Assembly: GCF_030445035.2 (NCBI RefSeq)
Contig: NC_080677.1
Coordinates: forward strand, 152,335,169 to 152,399,168
Origin: Dasypus novemcinctus
Lineage: Eukaryota; Chordata; Mammalia; Cingulata; Dasypodidae
Length of the DNA: 64,000 nucleotides
Direction of reading: 5' to 3'
Below are positions 47,784 through 58,107 of this stretch, piece by piece. A program made the position numbers and the translations under genes. The notes below the pieces were generated by a model. The model was not told where the DNA came from. It made no database searches and saw only the letters and a list, made by a program, of their open reading frames with translations. How positions within the stretch are numbered: the stretch's first letter is position 1; the number at the start of each line of letters is the position of its first letter.

Positions 47784-49439
47784 CTTTTAGGATAGATTCC
47801 ACAATTCCTAATTGTGTGGGTTTCTATTTATTTTTTTAAATTTGGTCTTCATTTGATATTTTTAAATTATTTACCACCTTTTTTTAAAATGTCTTAAAAT
47901 TTTAATTCTCTATTTGCACAAATCTATGATTAAACTTAAAGGGATAGCCAGTCCCCCGTTTTGATGGCACAAATTATATTTTAAAAATAGTCTTATTTAA
48001 AAAGTTCATTTGAAATTTTGAATATTTTCTCTCTAGTGACTTTTTTTTCATTTGACAAGTATTTCTATTTTTATTATGAATTTTCCTAGCTAAAAAGTAA
48101 TTCAATTAATGCAGAATGAACTAAGACTATGCTTTTAACTATGGCACAGTTTTCAAATTCCAGCCCTAACCTCTACCACCAACAAATGTCTTGAATCCCC
48201 AACATGCTTGAAAATTTAGCATTATATTCCTGAATCTCACAATTGCATAGATTATATTAAAAACTTTGCTTTGTGATCTTATTTAAAAACTTAGATGGCT
48301 GTCTCCTTCAATATTTGAAGAATTTTCAAGGTAACTTTTTGAAGGCCGAGAATAAAGAATCATAAAGTAAAGATTTGGTTTTTAAAAATTTCTTTCTTCC
48401 TCTTTCAGTTCAAATTAAGGAGACAGCTATAAATGAGTCCAAAAGACACCTCCTGCATAAAGACGTTTGACATAAGTGCTACTTTTAATAGAATTATTTT
48501 AAATAATAGTAAGTTCATTTAAATTCCAATTTTTAATCTTTTTCCAGTTTCCATTCTTACATCTCAAACAGAAATTAGATCCTACTAAAAATACATTGTT
48601 TTATGGCTCTTCTGAACTATGTGGGTTTGATGATTCTAAAAACTTGACTAAGATAGACCTGACACAATTTGGAAATGCCAGCCTGAATGAATCTCCATAT
48701 TACCTAATCCTGAAATGTTTGAGGAAGTCAGTGGCTCAAATGGCCTTCTGAGAGCAGTGGGTCTCCTCTCATTTCTGACAAATCAATGAGAGCTTGATGA
48801 AAGCAACAAAGCATTACCACCCAGTCCAGTCTTAAGAAGGCCCAATGCACCTGCCTGGCTCCCAGGGAGCAAAGCTAGTACCTTATTCCTTGAGTGGCTC
48901 CCGGGTGAGAGTGAGCAGGGCTGGATGTGGCTGAGCCAGGGCCTCTGCACCCCACTCCAGGGAAGATTCAGTGAATCTTCCTTCAGTGAACTGGACCTCT
49001 CTCCTCGAGTATTTGTGGTGTCAGGGAAGAGAGATGTGTTTGAGAGAGGAAAATAAAATCAACCCAGGAACCCTGCCAAATTCTTCCTCTACCACTTGTT
49101 CTTATATGGAGGTCACTCTGTCCCCCTTGCTGGGAAATGGCAGAAATCTAGACCTGACACTTTCCAGTGCTTAGTGGAATGTCACGGTAGAGGGAAGAGG
49201 TTGCTAGCAGGGACAATGTGCCCTGTACCAACCCACTCGCCGGCAGGTATCCATCAGGGTGGTAAGGCTCTACTACTCGTACTGAGTGTGGAAACCAAGC
49301 GGTCCACAGACGCCTCACATCAGCTAAGACCAGGGAAACCACTGCAGAACTTCAGTATGATATTTTTCCCCGCGAACACATCACCTGCCTTATTTAGGTG
49401 GTTGGAGAAGGGCTGACAAAGGTGCTCAGCTGCTGGGCA
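47784..49439. other. NRP1 upstream flank, no repeat or gene recognised
   Basis: AT-rich to about 48.7 kb, then rising in GC towards the CpG island. No transposon recognised. May hold NRP1 regulatory DNA, but no specific element is supported. Confidence 0.4.
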
Positions 49440-52128
49440 AGAAAGACGACGGGGGCATTTTCTGCTCCTTGACCCGCTGCAAAGCAGGCCGGAGCCGGCG
49501 GAGCGGCGGTCGCCGGAGCCAGGAGGGAGCCAGGCCCGGGCGGGCGACCCTCTCTCCCAGAGTGCACGAACCGGTGGCTTTATTTATCGGCCTGGCGAGT
49601 CCAGGCTGGGAAATGCACACTCAGCAGGGAGAGGGGAAGAGAGATTGGCGGCAGTTTTCTAAAAACAACACAGCTCAAGTCTCCCGCGAGTGCCCCCGCG
49701 CTCACCCCGCCGCGGCTCGGGCGGGTCAGGACCCGCTCTCCGCAGCGCGCGCGGCCGCTGGGGTCCCGTGAGCAACAAGGCGATTTCCCGGGACTCCACG
49801 ACGCCCCCGGCCGCTGCCCCCGCCAGTTCCCCTCCCCTGACAACCCGCCACGTCCCGCGGGCCGCCTCTCCCACCGATCTCAGGACTGAAGTCCGAAGGG
49901 GGTCACCCCAAATCTGACGATGCAGCTGACGCAGCTCGGCGGGCGACCGGCACGGCGGAGCCCAGAGCCGAGAGAAAGGCGGGGAGGCGGCGACGCGCTG
50001 CGGTGGGAGCCGAGAGCCAGGGTTCCCTCCTCCCGACCGAGCGCTCGCTCCCCGGGGGTCCCCGCAGGGCGCGGCTGCCGGCTCCGCACCCGCCCCGTCC
50101 CTTCCCTCTCCCCGCTCCTTTTCTTTCTAGCCCGGCCTTGGGAGCTGCCCACGGGCCCGGCCACTGCCCCTTCCTCTCGATCATGCCTTGAACTCCCAGG
50201 CGGACCGTCCCACCCCGCGCCTCCCTGGGGCGCCTCCCATGGACCTGGGAGCCGAGAAGGAGGCGACCGGCCAGGCCAGGAGGCTCTCTGGGCCCGGGGC
50301 CGGTCCAAATGGGCCGGGGCTGGGCCGCGGGGGAAGGTTAGAAGAAAGACTGAGCCCGAAGTGGCGAGCCACCGTCACCGAGCGGTGGAGACCCCCGCGT
50401 CTCACAGCCCGCAAGGGGCTCGCCTGGACGCCGAGGGGTGCTCGCCAGCGCGCCAGGCCCTAACCCGCCCGCGGGAAACCCTTGCCCCGGGCCGGCGCGC
50501 CGGGGCGGCCTTTCTCCCTGCAGGCCCCGAGCTCTTCCGCCAAAACCTTTGGCCGAGTCCCCTTGCCAACATTCCTAAAATCTCCTTGGCCAGCTCTTTG
50601 CGCCAGGTAGGAAGAGGGATCTGTTTTCGGGGTGTGTAAATACACGCCAATTCCCAGAAGGTATCATGACCTTTTCACCTTCCCCGCGAACTCCTTGGGA
50701 TGCGCCCGCGGGCATCCACCCTCTAAAGAGCCGATCCGTGGCCACGACCTGTTTCTCCGAAATGTCCTTGCTTTTCGTCTCCGCAGACGCGCTCCGTCCG
50801 CCGTTTCTCCGAGAAGCCCTAGGGGGTGGAACTGGGGAGCTTCCAGCCGACCGCGAGGACGCGCCTCCGCGGGGAGTGGGGGCGGGCAGGGCGCTGGAGG
50901 GCCGGTGCGAACAATTGCCTGTTGCCGGGAGCCGGCACCGTGAGCGCCGGACTAAGAGTCGCCCTCTCCCTAACCCACCCCCTCCCCCGCCACCCCCGCT
51001 GTCGCTTCTCCCCCGGGATGCCGAGAAACGAGGGCCATTGGACTCCTCCTTTCCAAACCACGGAGCACCTGGGCGCGGAGACACCGCGCGGGGCGGGGTT
51101 GGGCCACGGCTGCCCCCTAGCTGGAAGGCACATCACCTCCCACGCGCCAAGGTCCCCTCTGTCCCAGAGAGGTCATCAAATCTCGGGAAACAATGGAGCC
51201 CGGCGGCGCACCAGGGCCCCCCCGGGCACACGGGAGCGATTGGCACCCCGCCGCGCGCGCGGGAGTCCAGGCAGGAGGCCGGCGCCGTCTGCAGCCGGAG
51301 CTCGCACTACCGGGCGCTTAGCCTCGGCTTTACGTGGCACCCACGAGCCCGCCCTTCGCCCGGCTCTGCGGGGGCCGCTCCCTTGCCCAGCCGGGCCGTC
51401 CACTCCGCGCCCCCCCCAGCCCTGGCCCGGAGCGCCCGCGAGGTGGGCAGCAGGAGGCGCCGGCCGTGCGGGGCGCGGAGAAGCGGCGCTCCCCGCCGCC
51501 GCCCGCGCCTGCCCCGGGGTCTCGGAGTCGCCAGAAGCCGCCGCCGCCTCCCGGGCGCTCGTCACTGCCGGGCGGCGGGGACCCTCGCGGCCCCGGAGCG
51601 GCCCGGGCTCTCGCCGCGGGGGTCCAAGAACGAGGCCGCTGAGGTCGGCTAACCCTACCCGGATGCTGGCACCGACCTCGACGCCCCCTCCCCAAGCACA
51701 CCCACGCCCTAGCCGCAGACCTCCCCACCCCCAAGCGCCTCCCTTCGCGCGGAGATCTCTGAAGGCCCTCAGAGGGACAGACAGACGGAGGGGGGAAGCC
51801 CACGGAGAGAAACTTGTTCCTCCCCGTCTGCTGTCAGGCAATGACTGGCGAGCTAAAGCAGGGAGAGGGGAGGAGGAAGCGAGGGAAGGGCGCGAGCGGG
51901 GAGGGGAGGGCGCGCGGAGGGGGAGGCGGGGGTGCAGTTGGTGAAACTCCGCCGTCTCCCGCTCATCTTTTCATTGCTCGCTCCTCTCCTTCCCGCAGAC
52001 ACCCCGGACATCCCCTGGGCGCCAGCTCCTCGGCTCCGACGGGTCCAGAAACAACCCGGATTTTTTTTTTTTTAATTCGCTTTCTGGAGATTGGCTTGGC
52101 TGTGTATTTCCCTCCCTCTCTCCTCCCC

Positions 52129-52166
52129 CTCCCACCCCCCCCCCCTTTTTTTTTTTTTTTTTTTTT
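52129..52166 (+). repeat. C-rich/T21 homopolymer tract in leader
   Basis: C11 (52135-52145) is followed directly by T21 (52146-52166), preceded by further CT-rich sequence and T12 near 52062-52073. It lies just ahead of the sequence that matches the human NRP1 5' UTR as I remember it. Length is likely unreliable. Confidence 0.85.
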
Positions 52167-52457
52167 GAGACATGGCCCGGGCAGTGGCTCCTGGAAGAGG
52201 AACAAGTGTGGGAAAAGGGAGAGGAAATCGGAGCTAAATGACAGGATGCAGGCGACTTGAGACACAAAAAGAGAAGCGTTGCTCTCGGATCCGGGCACTG
52301 CCTCGCCGCTTGCCTCTCTCCAAGACCGGCTGGAGGATTTTTACAGCGCCGAAGCGGAGTTGGGGCGCTTGGGCTCGGGCAGACCACCCCCTTGGCTGGG
52401 TTTGCCCCGCACCTCCTGGCTCCCCCGCGTCTGCCTGGGGGTCCTGCGAAGGGAAGA
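52167..52457 (+). other. NRP1: NRP1 5' UTR (5' limit unknown) with upstream ORFs
   Basis: The first half (from 'gagacatggcccggg' to 'cacaaaaagagaagcg') reads like the NRP1 leader of other mammals as I remember it; the second half is more diverged. It holds three upstream ATGs. uORF1 is 52172-52237, 21 codons, with G at -3 and G at +4 (strong context). uORF2 starts at 52238 immediately after uORF1's stop, in weak context, and overlaps the main start out of frame. uORF3 is 52246-52260, 4 codons. Whether uORF1 is in the mRNA depends on the start site used. Confidence 0.65.
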
Positions 52458-52524
52458 ATGGAGAGGGGGCTGCCGCTGCTCTGCGCCGCGCTCGCCCTCT
52501 CCCTGGCCGGCGCTCCTCGCAACG
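52458..52524 (+). CDS. NRP1: NRP1 coding exon 1 (neuropilin-1 signal peptide)
   Basis: Codes for the first 22 residues plus one base of neuropilin-1, a single-pass membrane co-receptor for class 3 semaphorins and VEGF-A. It acts at the surface of axons and endothelial cells. The start MERGLPLLCAALALSLAGA is almost the known NRP1 start. The ATG has A at -3 and G at +4. The residues form a classic signal peptide: charged 'MER', hydrophobic Leu/Ala core, small 'AGA' before the likely cleavage. Compared with the human signal peptide as I recall it, two residues (an Ala-Pro) are missing from the end of the core. The mature chain would start Pro-Arg-Asn rather than Phe-Arg-Asn. The exon ends at a consensus donor (g|gtaagt, intron from 52525), phase 1, and joins exon 2 to give Glu-Lys-Cys. 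The identification is firm; the exact cleavage site is inferred. Confidence 0.96.
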
Positions 52525-55500
52525 GTAAGTGACAGGCGGCGGCGCGTCTGACAGCGCCGCGCCCCGGGCTCCCCCGGCTGCCCGCGCGCGTCCGGCTCGG
52601 CTCGGCTCCCACCCGGGCTGCTGGGAGCCCCCGGGAGCCGGCGGCCCCCCAGGCGAAGGAAACTTTTAGCCGCGCACAGGAATAAAGAGCTGCGATGGGT
52701 CGGTTCGCGGCCGGAGGACTTGCAGCCGTCCGGCTCTCTCCCCGAAGTTGCTCGGGCGCTGGTGGGGGGTTCCTCACCTCTGTTTCGAGGCAGAGCCTCC
52801 TGCCTTCCCCGATCAGCACACCAATTATCTTAATAATGTTTCCTCCCCAAGGCAATTAGATGAGACTCCCTTTCAAAAATCGGATGGCAGCTGAAAGTTA
52901 ATGAACGCTGTACCCGGAGAAGTTCCTGCTCCTCTTGCAGCTCCCCCAACTATTTCCTCTTGGCGAGTGCCTGCGAGAGACAGCGGTCTGTTGGGTGAGG
53001 GAGCCCCCTCCTCCGCCTGTGTAAAGGGTCCCTAATCCGGCTGGAGTTTGAATGAAAGTTGCACAGTGTCAATGAAGGAATCTGATACAGACAGTGTAAG
53101 GCACCAGGAGATCTGAAAATCCCTAGTCTACTTGCAGACTCCACTCTGCTTTTCAAACCACTCACTGTTCAGTGAATGAAAGGCTGCGAGGGGGCATCCA
53201 CAGTCCCATGTAACATAAACAACGTGTTTTAAAATGGGATCTGGTCCTAGGCATGTGTGACTTCCACTGTTAAGTAAGTGAAGGCAAGGGCTATGAAATG
53301 ATCTGTACAGGAAGCCTTCAGCAATTATTATTAACTAATGATCCAATATTTACTTTCATCTGGCTTCGACTTCAATCAAAGTAATTAGAAGGAAAGGACA
53401 TCCACCACTTACCGTAGTATATTGTTTTAATAAGAGACACAAGTAGAGGGGGTTCAAGCCAAGAGGAATTTAAATCATGTCTTTATGATGGAAGTTAATC
53501 TCTCTAATATGTTTTCTGGAGGTTTTGTGATTTCAGCAATCGATTCCCCCCAACAGCAATCAAGCAGGGCTGTAAAAAAAAAGGCTTGCCAGTAAAACAC
53601 ATGCACAAATTGTGACTGTGGCATTCATCTTGTTGATGAACCTGAGTTGGTAGCATCTGCCTATAGTCTGGCGGGGAATGAAATAAGGTTTTTCCTCCCA
53701 TTCAAAGACCTCAAATGAGGAGGCTTTAGAAATTAGAGTAACCCACCCACTACCCTCTACGACTCCTGAGAATGAATCAGCGGGGGAGGTGATCACAGGA
53801 TGCATTTGAAAGCTCATGCAAAACGCTTTCAGACTTTAGGGTGTGAATTCCATAAATTGTATACATATTTATATGATTTCTTAATTTTCTTAGCAGACAT
53901 CTGGGGGATGATGAGACCCTGAGCCCTGTCAGTGGGGGGACTTGACTAGTTAAAGCTATGTTGTCGCCACTGGAGTACCCAGAGCCAGTGAACGCCTCTT
54001 AACTCAGCAGACCTCTTAAAGCCACGTCCACCTCCTCCAACTACTAGTGTCTGCTAAATTAATTCATTAACCTTATTTAGGACTAATGGTCCAGAGTCAT
54101 TAGAAATTGCTCTTTCTTAATCAACTGCTAGAGAGATTTAACAGAGCCAGGGAGTCTAGCCGTCCACATTATCTTATTACACTGTCACTTTCTCAGAAGT
54201 CACAGATTAAAGAGCTCTGGTGTGGTACCGAATCCACCTAAATGTCTTCTGAAGTGACTCTGTTGAGTGACTAGAAGCAGCGCTGTTTTATTTCACTCCT
54301 CTAACAGATGCCAGACACTGCCATGTTTGAACAGAGCTGGAGGGCCTTAATGAGACAGGGGCACTTTCCAAGTTTTCTGCACATTTAAAATAATGCAAGG
54401 ACCTCGGTAGAATCGCATAACAGAGTCCAATAGGATCATTAGCGGAGATTCTGAACTCCAGTTGCAACATCATTTCTTCTTGGCAAACCTCAAGCTATTA
54501 AAAGCCAAGGCAAAGGAAACCAGAATAAGACTATCCCCAGTCTAAGAAACACGGTCAGAAACATCTAGCAACTGAGAAAGAAACAATATAATATATATTG
54601 TCTTCTTTTTGAGTTATGGGAAATGATTTCTGTAATGCATGTAGCTTTATGCATTTTTGATGTGCACTTCATCTTTCATTTCCATTTGACCTGGTTTTCC
54701 TGTAATAAAATTCTGTAGATTTATAAATTCACGCTGAGAGCAAAGAATGCCATTCTTTTTCCTCAGGGAATCTATTAGATGGAATATTAAAATCTATATA
54801 TGCCATTACTGAAAATTCGTGATTGATAGGTTATATATTTCACTGTTTTCATACCTGTTTCTCTTAAATAGTCTATGCACTGAATGCTTATTGCTCACAA
54901 TTAAGCATCCATAAATGTGGAACATTGCAAACTAAGGTTGTCCAGTATGAAATCCATCAGGAAAAGTGACAATGAGAATCCATGCTGAACAATAAAGCGA
55001 CATTTGGGTTTCTGGCAATGAAAGCTCAAAACCAGTAGGCTCACCTTTCCCAGAAGGTGACAATGTGGCTTACCATATGGGATGCCCAGACCTCGATAGA
55101 GTGAACTTTTGTTTCAACATTTAGGGTAATTAGAATTAATCTGGGTGACTATTCCTTTTTCTTTCTGCCCTCCCCCCACCCCCGCTTTGATCTGGTCTCC
55201 AAGCCTAAGCAACTGTACTTAGAGAAGTAAAGCAGAATTTTTTCTGCTTCAGCAAATAAACTGTTCTCTGTTGATCAGGATCACAGGAGCAGAGACAACT
55301 CAAAGTTACTTAGATTTATGGGCAGATAAGACAACCACAAATAAGTTTTGGCTTTAAGCCAATTGAGGTCTTGGAAGACAATCCCTGCTAATCAATGACA
55401 TAGACCAGGCTTATCATCAAAAAGTGACACAAGGGGTCCAACAGCATCTTTTAGTCCCCTCCACTTAGAACTTGCTACTTAATGCGATTACACTTCTTGG

Positions 55501-55860
55501 GGATAATTAAGTCTAGCAGAAGCTCCCCGGGGGGAACCATGTTAACATCAATTGAGGGGATTTAATGTTTTTTAATGCTGGAAGACCTTTTTCTTGGGAA
55601 GGAGCTTTGAGACGGATTAAAAAAAAAAAGTCCCCTCAGAGCTCAGTCTACCCCTAACCTGCCTTGCTGTGTAAAGCCTGAGACCAGAGCGGTCCTTGGT
55701 AGGGTGTAGCTATCCGTGTCACCCGAAGGACCTGCGGGGACCTCCGGGAGGTCCCTTTAAAAACTTATGGAATGTTTAATAACTGATAATTGATATATAA
55801 CGGCAGACTGCTGAACTGGGTATGAGAGGAAAAGCTACTGAAACATTATTTTTATTGCAG
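52525..55860 (+). other. NRP1: NRP1 intron 1 (complete, repeat-free)
   Basis: 3.3-kb GT-AG intron: donor gtaagt at 52525-52530, acceptor 'tttttattgcag' ending 55860. The first 240 bases belong to the CpG island. I recognise no transposon anywhere in it. AT-rich islands with TAAT/ATTA-type motifs lie around 54055-54130 and 55540-55580. A perfect 9-bp-arm palindrome is at 55737-55755. The absence of repeats suggests regulatory constraint but proves none. Confidence 0.9.
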
Positions 55861-56035
55861 AGAAATGTGGCGATATTATAAAAATCGAAAGCCCCGGTTA
55901 CCTTACGTCTCCTGGTTATCCTCAATCTTATCGCTCAAGTGAAAAATGTGAATGGCTGATCCAGGCTCCAGACCCATACCAGAGAATCATGATCAACTTC
56001 AACCCCCACTTCGATTTGGAGGACAGAGACTGCAA
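55861..56035 (+). CDS. NRP1: NRP1 coding exon 2 (start of CUB a1 domain)
   Basis: 175-bp exon that completes codon 23 (Glu) and encodes residues 24-80 plus two bases of the next codon. It covers the first half of the a1 CUB domain, the part of neuropilin-1 that binds the semaphorin sema domain. Seen: CGDIIKIESPGYLTSPGYP, a CUB N-terminal beta-strand pattern; cysteines at 25 and 52, which pair in the CUB fold; a third cysteine at 80 whose partner lies in exon 3; and the acidic DLEDRD stretch (residues 74-79). It is nearly identical to other mammals as I recall, with substitutions around residues 28 and 44-48 (Gln-Ser-Tyr-Arg-Ser in place of His-Ser-Tyr-His-Pro). The acceptor is 'ttgcag|ag', the donor 'aa|gtaagt' at 56036, phase 2. 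Together with exon 1 the frame is open for 242 bases. Confidence 0.97.
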
Positions 56036-57686
56036 GTAAGTGAAGGATGTATTTGAACAGGGCACCACAGCACCATCTAGTGGTCGTATATGTCTGTGGG
56101 GAAAGTATGCATACAAGGTGGGGTATAAATGGATTTGGGGGATTCCAATCTAAGCCAGATCGTATGCCAATGGAATGGAAATTAAATTATGTTAAGTGAT
56201 TTCTGAGTTCCCCAAACTAGGAAGCTTATATTTAAATGTGTACTCTCGCACACTCTTTTTCCTGTTAACACTTGGGTTTGGGAGCTCTTGCTAAGCAATG
56301 AGCACATATTTTATATTTGGCGGGAAGGGGAAAAACTAGAAACCCAAACTCTCGCTCCCAATTTTATGAAATAATGTGGGCCACTAACGTATACTGCATT
56401 CATGACATTAAGGTTAGAAAAATTTTTAACAAATCTGTAGCACACTTTGTGATTTAAGAACTCTATCTTATTGAATTTGACATGGAAAATGCAAAATGCC
56501 ATTGAATAAAAATAAGACCTATAGTGGTGAATCAGTTGAGGGCTTTTTATAGTAGATTAATGATTGCAAAACTCTTTTGAAAAGTGCTGGAGACTAATTT
56601 TAATGCTCAATGAATACAATGGGAACTCAAATATGAACCAGTTGTTTATCCACTTATCTTTAGTCTTGCTAGCTCCTTCTATTGTTAAGTTACTGAGCAT
56701 CAAATTATGCCACCAGATTTCATTATTACAACGTCATTCTCACCATAGAGACAGTCTAAATACAATTTCTTCACTTTATATGAATGAACTTGTGTTTATA
56801 TGAAAGAACTTGTAGTGAAAAGTATGTTTTAGCATTAAAAGCAGTGGCCACTCAGACCCCCATTTGTTCTTCTCTTTTGGACACCCAGCAGACCACCTGC
56901 CTCTTTCTTTTCCCCATCATCTTATTCTACTCCATGATACTTGGTCTCCAGAGAGTTTTGAATCTGCATGTTGGTCTTTTATAAAATTTAGATATGTAAA
57001 TCATTTCATTAAAGGAAAATTATCTATTTAAATGTCAGTTCTAAGGTATTTTTCCCAAGTTTTAAAATGGGCCAATTTGATATAACTTTATATGTAGGAA
57101 ATAACTATTATGCTGGAATATTCATTATTAAAGATATTTGATTTGCACACACTTCACCCTTTTAGGGAAGGACAGAGACTATGAAAATGTAATAAACCTG
57201 TTGAGTTGGTGGGGTAGACTAGTTTTTCACATTCAGGGAATGAGATCATCTGGTGAAGTCAATACTCTAGTTCCTAGATAATCAGCGTAAATCCATATAT
57301 GATGTCCAGTTTCCAAATAATCAGCATAAACTGTGCTGCAGTATAATTATGCTGATTCCAGTCTAATCTTTGTTGTGATTCAGAAATGCTTCAAGGCATT
57401 ATATTAACTTTTTAATCTCATGCAGAAGTGGCCATTAATAGAGTGTTCTGGTGACTATTGGGAAACATGGAGTTCATTATAAGGTTTTTTATTGTTGTTG
57501 TTTTGCCAATATTCTGAGGTTATTATAATGTCAGTCACCTAGACAACCTGTAGACTTATTCTCAACTTTATTTTATTTTACTTTTTTATTGTTTGCTTTT
57601 TGACAATGCTTAAACTGTGATGGGGATATTTTAAGAAACTCTTACAAAACGTACTCCAGTAATAACATTACTCCGAAAAGTAAGGC

Positions 57687-58107
57687 GCTATTAGATTTCT
57701 TTTTTTTTTAAAGATTTTTTAAAAATTTATTTCTCTCCCCTTCCCCACCCCCTCCCCCATTGTCTGCTCTCTGTGTCCATTCCCTGTGTGCCCTTCTGTG
57801 ACCGCTTCTATCCTTATCAGCAGCACTGGGAATCTGTGTTCTTTTTGTTGCGTCATCTTGTTGTGTCAGCTCTCCATGTGTTCGGCGCCATTCTTGGGCA
57901 GGCTGTACTTACTTTTGCACTGGGCGGCTTTCCTTATAGGGCACACTCCTTGCGCGTGGGGCTCCCCTACGCGGGGGATACCCCTGCGTGGCAGGGCACT
58001 CCTTGCTCGCATCAGTCAAGGAGACCCCGGTTTGAACCTTGGACCTCCCATATGGTAGGCAGACGCCCTAACCACTGGGCCAAGTCCGCTTCCCGCTATT
58101 AGATTTC
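57687..58107 (-). mobile_element. Full-length Xenarthran composite SINE with perfect TSD
   Basis: Element 57700-58094, flanked by the identical 13-bp 'gctattagatttc' at 57687-57699 and 58095-58107. Read on the minus strand, it starts with a tRNA-like head (A-box region 'gcggacttggcccagtggttagg', B-box 'aggttcaaaccg'). A GC-rich body of about 270 bp carries 'tgcgtggcagggcactcc'-type repeats. The end is 'gggggagggggtggggaaggggagagaaataaatttttaaaaa' and a tail. This is a longer relative of the DAS-type SINEs. The exact duplication and intact ends indicate a comparatively recent insertion, antisense to NRP1. Confidence 0.9.

Larger units (their letters stand above)
49440..52760. promoter_or_regulatory. 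NRP1: NRP1 CpG island and promoter region
   Basis: A 3.3-kb GC-rich block dense in CpG, densest at about 51200-51650, in otherwise AT-rich DNA. It ends just inside intron 1 of NRP1. It contains GC-box motifs (for example 'gggcgggg' at 51091-51098), several 'ggaggcgggg'-like sites near 51920-51930, and an inverted CCAAT box ('attgg') at 52090-52094. No TATA box stands out, as expected of a CpG-island promoter. Human NRP1 also starts in a CpG island. The transcription start cannot be fixed from sequence. Several 100-370-codon open frames inside it are proline/arginine/glycine-rich composition artefacts. Confidence 0.85.

Noticed and set aside
49920-51944. Several long open frames (up to about 370 codons) on both strands in the CpG island
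   Set aside because: They overlap in several frames at once. They are composed of Pro, Arg, Gly, Ala and Ser as expected of GC-rich random sequence with few stops, and show no domain or splice structure.
51971-52855. 294-codon minus-strand frame across the NRP1 promoter, exon 1 and donor
   Set aside because: Antisense to a firmly identified exon, lysine/glycine homopolymers from the T and C runs, low complexity; a shadow.
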